Origin: Clostridia bacterium
GTDB taxonomy: Bacteria > Bacillota > Clostridia > Oscillospirales > Acutalibacteraceae
Assembly: GCA_017455295.1 (NCBI GenBank)
Contig: JAFTBJ010000084.1
Location: forward strand, 1-37,528
Length of the DNA stretch: 37,528 bases
Direction: 5' to 3'
Position numbers and translations under genes: made by a program. Shown here piece after piece: positions 30,587 through 37,528 of this stretch. Under the pieces are notes generated by a model, which did not search any database, was not told the DNA's origin, and saw only the letters and a program-made list of their open reading frames with translations. The stretch's first letter is position 1, and each line of letters opens with the position of its first letter.

Positions 30587-31762
30587 ATGAAAACACTTTT
30601 AAAATGGTGCGCCGTGATCGGCGCGATGGCGCTGCTCTTTGGCGCATGGCCGATAACGGCGGCGGGCGCGGAGCAAAGCGGCGATTTTGAATATGAGATC
30701 GACGACGGCAAAGCGATCATCACGCGCTATCTGGGCAGCGACACGGTCGTCGACATCCCGGCGACCGTCGGGGGCTATCCCGTGACCGTGATCGGGAACG
30801 CGGCGTTTATCGCTTGCACGGAAATGACCGCCGTGACGATTCCCGACGGGGTGACCACCCTGGAAAATGCGGCGTTTTACGGTTGTTCCATGCTGGACGA
30901 GATCCATCTTCCCGATAGTTTGATATGGATCGGCAGCGAGGTGTTTGACTATACCTACTATTATGACAATCCCTATAACTGGGAAGAGGGGCTGCTGTAT
31001 ATCGGCAAGTATTTGATAAAAGCGAACAGCCGGGAGATTTCCACCTCCTGCCAGCTCAAGCCGGGCACCAGAGTGATTGCGGCGGGGGCGTTTGAACTGT
31101 GTGACGATATGCAATCGGTTATCGTGTCCGAGGGGCTGATCGGCATCGGGGAATCGGCGTTTAAAGGCTGCGAGTGCCTTGCGCTCGTCATCCTGCCGGG
31201 CAGCGTGACGGCGATCGGCGGCGGGGCGTTTGAGGGTACGGCCTATTATGAGTATCCCGGCAACTGGGAAGACGGCGCGCTCTATATCGGGCCGTATCTG
31301 ATCGAGGTAAAGGGCGAGGAGATCCCCGCCCATTACAACGTGAGGCCCGGCACCAAAACGATCGCGGAAGGCGCGTTTATTTCCTGTGGGGAGATGCGAT
31401 CGCTCCTGTTCCCCGCCAGCGTAACCAACATCAGCCCGTGGGTGTTTCAGCGGTGCCGAGCGTTGCGGCATGTGTATTACGGCGGTACAAAAGAGGATCG
31501 CGAACAACTTGCGATCGACATAGGCAACGACAGACTATCGGCGGCGGTGTGGCATTACGGCGCCACAGCGCCGGTGATCATGGCGGGCGATATGGATGAG
31601 AGCGGCGTGCTGAACATGGACGACGCGTTCACCCTTTATCGCGCGATGTCGGGGCAGATCACGCTGACCGAGGCGCAGACGCGCGCCGCCGATATGAACG
31701 GCGACGAGATTGTCAATATGGCGGATGCGTTCGCGCTCTACCGCGAAGTGGCGGGACAGTAA
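30587..31762 (+). CDS. Secreted BspA-like leucine-rich-repeat protein with dockerin domain
   Basis: A 391-residue exported protein. Residues 1-28 are a signal peptide (MKTLLKWCAVIGAMALLFGA, then WPITAAGA). Residues ~60-330 are LRR_5/BspA repeats such as AFIACTEMTAVTIPDGVTTL and AFKGCECLALVILPGSVTAI. A ~95-residue module (Y-YxxPxNWExGxLYIGxYLI ... GAF) occurs twice, near residues 125 and 220. The C-terminus is a type I dockerin with two calcium loops: DMDESGVLNMDD and DMNGDEIVNMAD. Such proteins bind cohesins on scaffoldins or the cell surface. No cohesin gene is in the window. The second loop has Glu where Gly is usual. An RBS in the duplicated leader fixes the start. Confidence 0.88.
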   Translation: MKTLLKWCAVIGAMALLFGAWPITAAGAEQSGDFEYEIDDGKAIITRYLGSDTVVDIPATVGGYPVTVIGNAAFIACTEMTAVTIPDGVTTLENAAFYGCSMLDEIHLPDSLIWIGSEVFDYTYYYDNPYNWEEGLLYIGKYLIKANSREISTSCQLKPGTRVIAAGAFELCDDMQSVIVSEGLIGIGESAFKGCECLALVILPGSVTAIGGGAFEGTAYYEYPGNWEDGALYIGPYLIEVKGEEIPAHYNVRPGTKTIAEGAFISCGEMRSLLFPASVTNISPWVFQRCRALRHVYYGGTKEDREQLAIDIGNDRLSAAVWHYGATAPVIMAGDMDESGVLNMDDAFTLYRAMSGQITLTEAQTRAADMNGDEIVNMADAFALYREVAGQ

Positions 31763-31775
31763 GAACCATACTATA

Positions 31776-31872
31776 TTCGCCTGACGACAAATGCGATATA
31801 TCGCGCGTTCCGCGCGATGCGATATATTGCCTGATGGCAATTCGATATGCCGCCGAGCGGCGGCGCGATATG
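31776..31872 (-). repeat. Ordered hairpin array C with ATATCGCA linkers
   Basis: Read on the minus strand: H1 GCCGCC-gctc-GGCGGC, H2 TTGCC-atca-GGCAA, H3 TCGCGCG-gaa-CGCGCGA, and H4 TTTGTC-gtca-GGCGAA (paired with two G-U wobbles). The linkers are ATATCGAA, TATATCGCA and TATATCGCA. It is inverted relative to arrays A and B, with H1 closest to the downstream rightward gene. Confidence 0.87.
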
Positions 31873-31906
31873 TTTGCGGCTTGTGCCGCAAACAAGAAAA
31901 GGACAA
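31866..31906 (+). repeat. Duplicated leader with ribosome-binding site, copy 2
   Basis: CGATATGTT, hairpin TTTGCGGC-ttgt-GCCGCAAA, then CAAGAAAAGGACAAA, 8 bases before ATG 31914. It matches copy 1 at 30541-30580 over most of its length and directly abuts hairpin array C. Confidence 0.75.
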
Positions 31907-31913
31907 AACCACC

Positions 31914-32429
31914 ATGGAATTTGATGTGATACTCATCCCCACCGAGGAAGAACTACTCAACGGGCTGCAGCGGGCGCAGCTGCGCCGCGCGAGCACGCCC
32001 CGGCTGATTGTGCAGACGGTGCTGCTCGCGGCGGTGGCCGCATGGAGCGGGATCGCCTTTTTCGGGGACGGGATGAACAGCCTGCCGTCGCTCCTCATCG
32101 CGATCGTCGCCTTGGCGCTGATCCCGGTGATGTGGCTGGCGCCGGGCGCGCGGCTCAAAGCGATGGCAAAAGATGCGGCCGGGAGCGGCGAGCATCCGCA
32201 TATGTGGGTATGGGACGACGGCGTCGATTTTGGGCCGGAGCGCCCGGATACCGCCTATTATATGTTCGGCGCGTTTTTTGTTGATCAAAACGAACAAAGC
32301 CTCGTGTTCCGCTTTGCGAGCGACGAGGTGATCGTCGTGCCATGTCGGCAGCTGACCGACGACCAGCGTCGATTCCTGTTTGAGAAAACGGCGGGATCGA
32401 CCGCGATCAGGAGGACGCGATGGAGGTAA
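31914..32429 (+). CDS. Small two-helix membrane protein, YcxB-like (1 of 4)
   Basis: A 171-residue protein. A polar N-terminus (MEFDVILIPTEEELLNGLQR) is followed by two hydrophobic helices near residues 29-48 and 55-75 and a C-terminal cytoplasmic domain of ~95 residues (MWVWDDGVDFGPE ... LVFRFASDEVIVVPCRQLTDDQ). The plan of N-terminal strand, helix pair and beta-rich domain ending in 'hhhPxRxL' matches YcxB-like proteins. No function is established. First gene of a paralogue operon; the next gene overlaps it by ten bases. The start is set by the duplicated leader's AAAAGGA. Confidence 0.7.
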   Translation: MEFDVILIPTEEELLNGLQRAQLRRASTPRLIVQTVLLAAVAAWSGIAFFGDGMNSLPSLLIAIVALALIPVMWLAPGARLKAMAKDAAGSGEHPHMWVWDDGVDFGPERPDTAYYMFGAFFVDQNEQSLVFRFASDEVIVVPCRQLTDDQRRFLFEKTAGSTAIRRTRWR

Positions 32430-32950
32430 GAGTACCGTCTTTTGAACAAACCGTCCGCCGTGAGGAGTATATCGCGGCGCGCAAAGCGCTGGCAAAAAAG
32501 ACCGGCGTCGGGCGGTACTGCATCCCGATGTTTATTCTGGCGGCGGCCGCGCTGTGCGGCGCGGCGGTAACCGTGTGGCCGCACCCGGAGTCGCCGTATT
32601 ATTGGCTGACCGGCGGCGGTATGGCTTTGGCGGGCGTGGTGATCGTCCTGATCTGGACGGTGCTGCTGCCGCGGGACGCCGCCAAACGGGCGGCAGCGGA
32701 CTTTCCCGCCTACGACCGGCTGCAAAACGGCGTGATCGTGTCGCTGTATGCCGATTATGCCGAATGGACGACCGAGGCGCACACCCGCCGCACGACCTAT
32801 GCCGAGGCGCAGGTATGCCTGGAGACGCCTGCGCGGTTTGTCGTGCTGCAGGACAGCGGTGCGGTGCTGATTTTTGAAAAGGAGTCGTTTGCCGACCGCG
32901 ACGCGACCTGCGCGTTTTTGCGCCGCACCTTTGCACGGGTACGGCGGTAA
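32420..32950 (+). CDS. Small two-helix membrane protein, YcxB-like (2 of 4)
   Basis: A 176-residue paralogue with the same plan: an N-terminal segment FEQTVRREEYIAARKALAKK, helices near 33-53 (CIPMFILAAAALCGAAVTVW) and 61-83 (WLTGGGMALAGVVIVLIWTV), and a C-terminal domain with VVLQDSGAVLIFEKESF in the place of the usual 'hhhPxRxh' strand. The ATG overlaps the previous stop by ten bases, with AGGAGGACGCG before it. The substrate or partner is unknown. Confidence 0.72.
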   Translation: MEVRVPSFEQTVRREEYIAARKALAKKTGVGRYCIPMFILAAAALCGAAVTVWPHPESPYYWLTGGGMALAGVVIVLIWTVLLPRDAAKRAAADFPAYDRLQNGVIVSLYADYAEWTTEAHTRRTTYAEAQVCLETPARFVVLQDSGAVLIFEKESFADRDATCAFLRRTFARVRR

Positions 32951-32959
32951 GGGGAGCAA

Positions 32960-33289
32960 ATGAAACAAATAGAAAAACAACCGGTGCGCAAACACACGCG
33001 GCTGTCGTCCTATGATTACAGCGAAAATGGCGCGTATTTTGTCACGATTTGCACCAAAAACAGAGAAAATATTTTGGCAACGATCGACATCGAAATTGCA
33101 GACGTAACGAACCTATCAAATGATATTCGCTCTTTCAAAATTATGGTCACAAAAGAGATCGGCAGACCCATCTTCCAAACCTCGTTTTATGATCACATTA
33201 TCCGCACAGAAGAAGACTATCTCGCCATCTGGCAATATATCGACGACAACCCGATCAAATGGACGCTGGACGAATATTTTCGGTGGTGA
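32960..33289 (+). pseudogene. RAYT (REP-associated tyrosine transposase) remnant lacking the HUH core
   Basis: A 109-residue in-frame remnant of an IS200-like Y1 transposase. The N-terminus LSSYDYSENGAYFVTICTKNRENIL and the C-terminus FYDHIIRTEEDYLAIW, then QYIDDNPIKWTLDEYF, match RAYTs closely. The central ~70 residues, including the metal-binding His-x-His (MPNHIH in relatives), are missing, with the join near IADVTNLSNDIRSF. It cannot be catalytically active by itself. It has a ribosome-binding site (AAGGGGAGCAA) and lies 9 bases after the second YcxB-like gene. RAYTs elsewhere mobilise REP hairpins, which are abundant here. Confidence 0.85.
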
Positions 33290-33345
33290 TATCCGCCAAC
33301 CTTTTCCATATTCAACGTTCCAGAGATTTAGAAAGGATTTTCCCC

Positions 33346-33828
33346 ATGACCATATCGGTACGATGCACCAAAGACGAATATATGCGCTTTTGTGCTCGGC
33401 GGCGGGTACGCTGGCCGCTGACGGTATGCGGTCTGCTGCTGGGTGCGGCGGGCGGCGTCGTGCTACTTTTAGGCGCGGCCCGCATGATGACGGCGACGGT
33501 CTTTTTCCTCGGCGGCGCGATCGTGCTGCTGTGGGATACGGTGCTGCTGCCGGCGGTGCGAAAAGGCGACGCGGGGCGGCGGTATGACCGCAGCCGCAGT
33601 TTGCCGGCGGCGATCACCCTCACGTTTTCCGATACAGTGGTGACGGTGGACAGCACCGAGTGGCAGGGAACGCTGCCGCTTGATGCGGTCACAGAGGTGA
33701 TCGAAACGCCCGAGATGCTCGGTCTGCGCTTTGGCGCCGAATGGACGGCGCTCATTCCCCGCCGCGTCCTGACGGACGAGCAGGCGGACGATATCGCGGC
33801 ACGCTGCCGAAAGGAGGAAACGGCATGA
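33346..33828 (+). CDS. Small two-helix membrane protein, YcxB-like (3 of 4)
   Basis: A 160-residue paralogue: N-terminal CTKDEYMRFCARRR, helices near 23-44 and 47-66, and a cytoplasmic domain with ITLTFSDTVVTVDSTEWQGT, AVTEVIETPEMLGLRF and WTALIPRRVLTDEQAD. This one best fits the YcxB-like C-terminal pattern (beta strands, then IPxRxL). The ATG at 33346 follows AGAAAGGATTTTCCCC; an upstream extension would run into the transposase remnant. It overlaps the next gene by four bases. Confidence 0.75.
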   Translation: MTISVRCTKDEYMRFCARRRVRWPLTVCGLLLGAAGGVVLLLGAARMMTATVFFLGGAIVLLWDTVLLPAVRKGDAGRRYDRSRSLPAAITLTFSDTVVTVDSTEWQGTLPLDAVTEVIETPEMLGLRFGAEWTALIPRRVLTDEQADDIAARCRKEETA

Positions 33829-34934
33829 ACGACTTAAACAATCTCAGCATAGACGATCTCAGCATCACATTTCCGGTTGACCTGACAGAAGAAGAAGTCG
33901 TATCCATGCAGATGCTGATTGAAAAGCGGCTGGGGCGACTGCGGCTGCATAAGATGACGACCGTCATCCTGGGATTTTATGCGCTTTTGACGGCCGTTTT
34001 TACGACGGTGCAATGGTGGAAGACCGGGCAGATCGATTGGATATTTGTCGCCGGGCTGCTACTGATGCTTGCTTTGTTCGCGGCGATTTTGTGGTATATT
34101 CCGTACACGTTTCGAAAGCAGGCCCAAAAAGCCTATCGGCAGCGGAATTTTACGGGATATTATGGTATGGTGACGATGACCATCTTCTCGATCATGAAGA
34201 CGTCGGCGAGCATCGTGGACGGCTTCTCGCTGAACCAGGATGTTTTATATGTGGAAACGCAGGACGGCATGGCGTTTGTTCCGCAGCAAGGGAAATTTAT
34301 CCTGCTGCCCGCCCGGTGCTTGACCGAGGAAGACGCGGCGTTTATCCGCCGGGTGGTGTTCGCCAGCGGCAGCCGCTTGAGAACGAAGGTCTTTGCACGG
34401 ATGCAGGCGAGAGCCACCGCGCATATCCCCGAACGGGACGATCCCGTTCGGGGCGAACTACCGCTGATGCGGTGCGATATTCAATATACGGAAGAAGAAT
34501 GGACGCGGCGGCAAGTCCAGCATAGTCAACGGCAGATGATGACGGTGCTGCCCGTTCGAATGGGTATCGCGATCGCGATTGGGATGTCGGTGGGCATGTA
34601 CACCGAGCAGTTCCTGTCCGGTTTGTTGGTTGGGCTGGCGATCTTGGTGATCGGGCTGCTGCTGCCGTGGTGGCGTGTGCGGCGCAGGCAAACCGACAGG
34701 GAACGGGAGGTCGAGTGCTTTTTCGATCTGGCTTCCGGCTACGTGCAGTACCGAGATGTGATCGGCGGGATCGACGAGGCCCGGTGGGACACGGTCGACG
34801 CGTTTATCGAGAAGAAAGACGATATTGTGATCCTGATTTCGGGCAGGCCTTTCGTCATCCCGAAACGAGCAATCGAAGATCTGGAGAAATTCAAAGAGAT
34901 TGTCAATACCTATCACCCGATTAAAAAGCATTGA
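33825..34934 (+). CDS. Tandem-duplicated YcxB-like membrane protein (4 of 4)
   Basis: A 369-residue protein with two copies of the plan of its neighbours. Copy 1 (about 15-190) has helices near 46-66 and 74-93 and the strands [13 protein letters not shown] and [15 protein letters not shown]. Copy 2 (about 220-369) begins [20 protein letters not shown] and has helices near 243-260 and 264-285 and the strands [19 protein letters not shown]. Each copy resembles the single-unit neighbours, so it is probably a fusion of two paralogues. It starts four bases inside the previous stop behind AAAGGAGG and ends 32 bases before gyrA. Confidence 0.75.
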   Translation: MNDLNNLSIDDLSITFPVDLTEEEVVSMQMLIEKRLGRLRLHKMTTVILGFYALLTAVFTTVQWWKTGQIDWIFVAGLLLMLALFAAILWYIPYTFRKQAQKAYRQRNFTGYYGMVTMTIFSIMKTSASIVDGFSLNQDVLYVETQDGMAFVPQQGKFILLPARCLTEEDAAFIRRVVFASGSRLRTKVFARMQARATAHIPERDDPVRGELPLMRCDIQYTEEEWTRRQVQHSQRQMMTVLPVRMGIAIAIGMSVGMYTEQFLSGLLVGLAILVIGLLLPWWRVRRRQTDREREVECFFDLASGYVQYRDVIGGIDEARWDTVDAFIEKKDDIVILISGRPFVIPKRAIEDLEKFKEIVNTYHPIKKH

Positions 34935-34966
34935 AAAACGGCAACGAGAAACAGGAGGGATCTCCC

Positions 34967-37519
<2,553 letters not shown>

Positions 37520-37528
37520 GAACGGAAA

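Overview
The window is a bacterial chromosome segment carrying the replication origin of a spore-forming, GC-rich member of the Firmicutes, most likely class Clostridia (Oscillospiraceae/Ruminococcaceae-like). The basis is the gene order rnpA, rpmH, dnaA, dnaN, yaaA, recF, remB, gyrB and gyrA, a PdaB-type sporulation deacetylase, two perfect parS sites of the Bacillus/Clostridium type, and a BspA-like leucine-rich-repeat protein with a dockerin. The species cannot be named from sequence alone.

Left flank (1-8000): the 3' part of a sporulation polysaccharide deacetylase; a leftward pair of overlapping ABC exporter half-transporters; a leftward ROK-type sugar-kinase-like protein; and a leftward zinc-ribbon membrane protein. 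Partition block (8100-11550): parS, parA, parB, serS, parS. Export block (11550-17300): a MarR regulator with a palindromic operator, a heterodimeric ABC exporter with one degenerate ATP site, and nadB. Then come a small membrane-anchored protein and a tyrosine-phosphatase-like protein. Everything from parA to the phosphatase is rightward although it lies left of the origin, so it would be transcribed against replication.

Origin core (19350-29980): leftward rpmH, rnpA, yidD, yidC and jag face rightward dnaA, dnaN, yaaA, recF, remB and gyrB. rpmH is 44 codons long. Near-consensus DnaA boxes lie mostly between dnaA and dnaN, and sigma-A promoters for rpmH and dnaA diverge from the AT-rich interval between them.

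Accessory island between gyrB and gyrA (29980-34966): a DUF559 endonuclease gene enclosed by inverted copies of a hairpin repeat, a secreted leucine-rich-repeat/dockerin protein, and an operon of four small two-helix membrane proteins resembling the YcxB family (one is an internal tandem duplication). The operon is interrupted by a REP-associated transposase (RAYT) remnant that lacks its HUH motif. gyrA closes the window.

The most distinctive non-coding feature is the density of hairpin repeats. The strongest is an ordered array of four or five short hairpins joined by a nearly constant ATATCGCA linker, present at three loci. The first hairpin is invariant and the later stems change sequence while staying paired. 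Other families are the GATGAGGTG-ended double hairpin, a GTTCGACTC-containing inverted element, and composite hairpin clusters. With the RAYT remnant, they suggest a REP-like repeat biology active around this origin.
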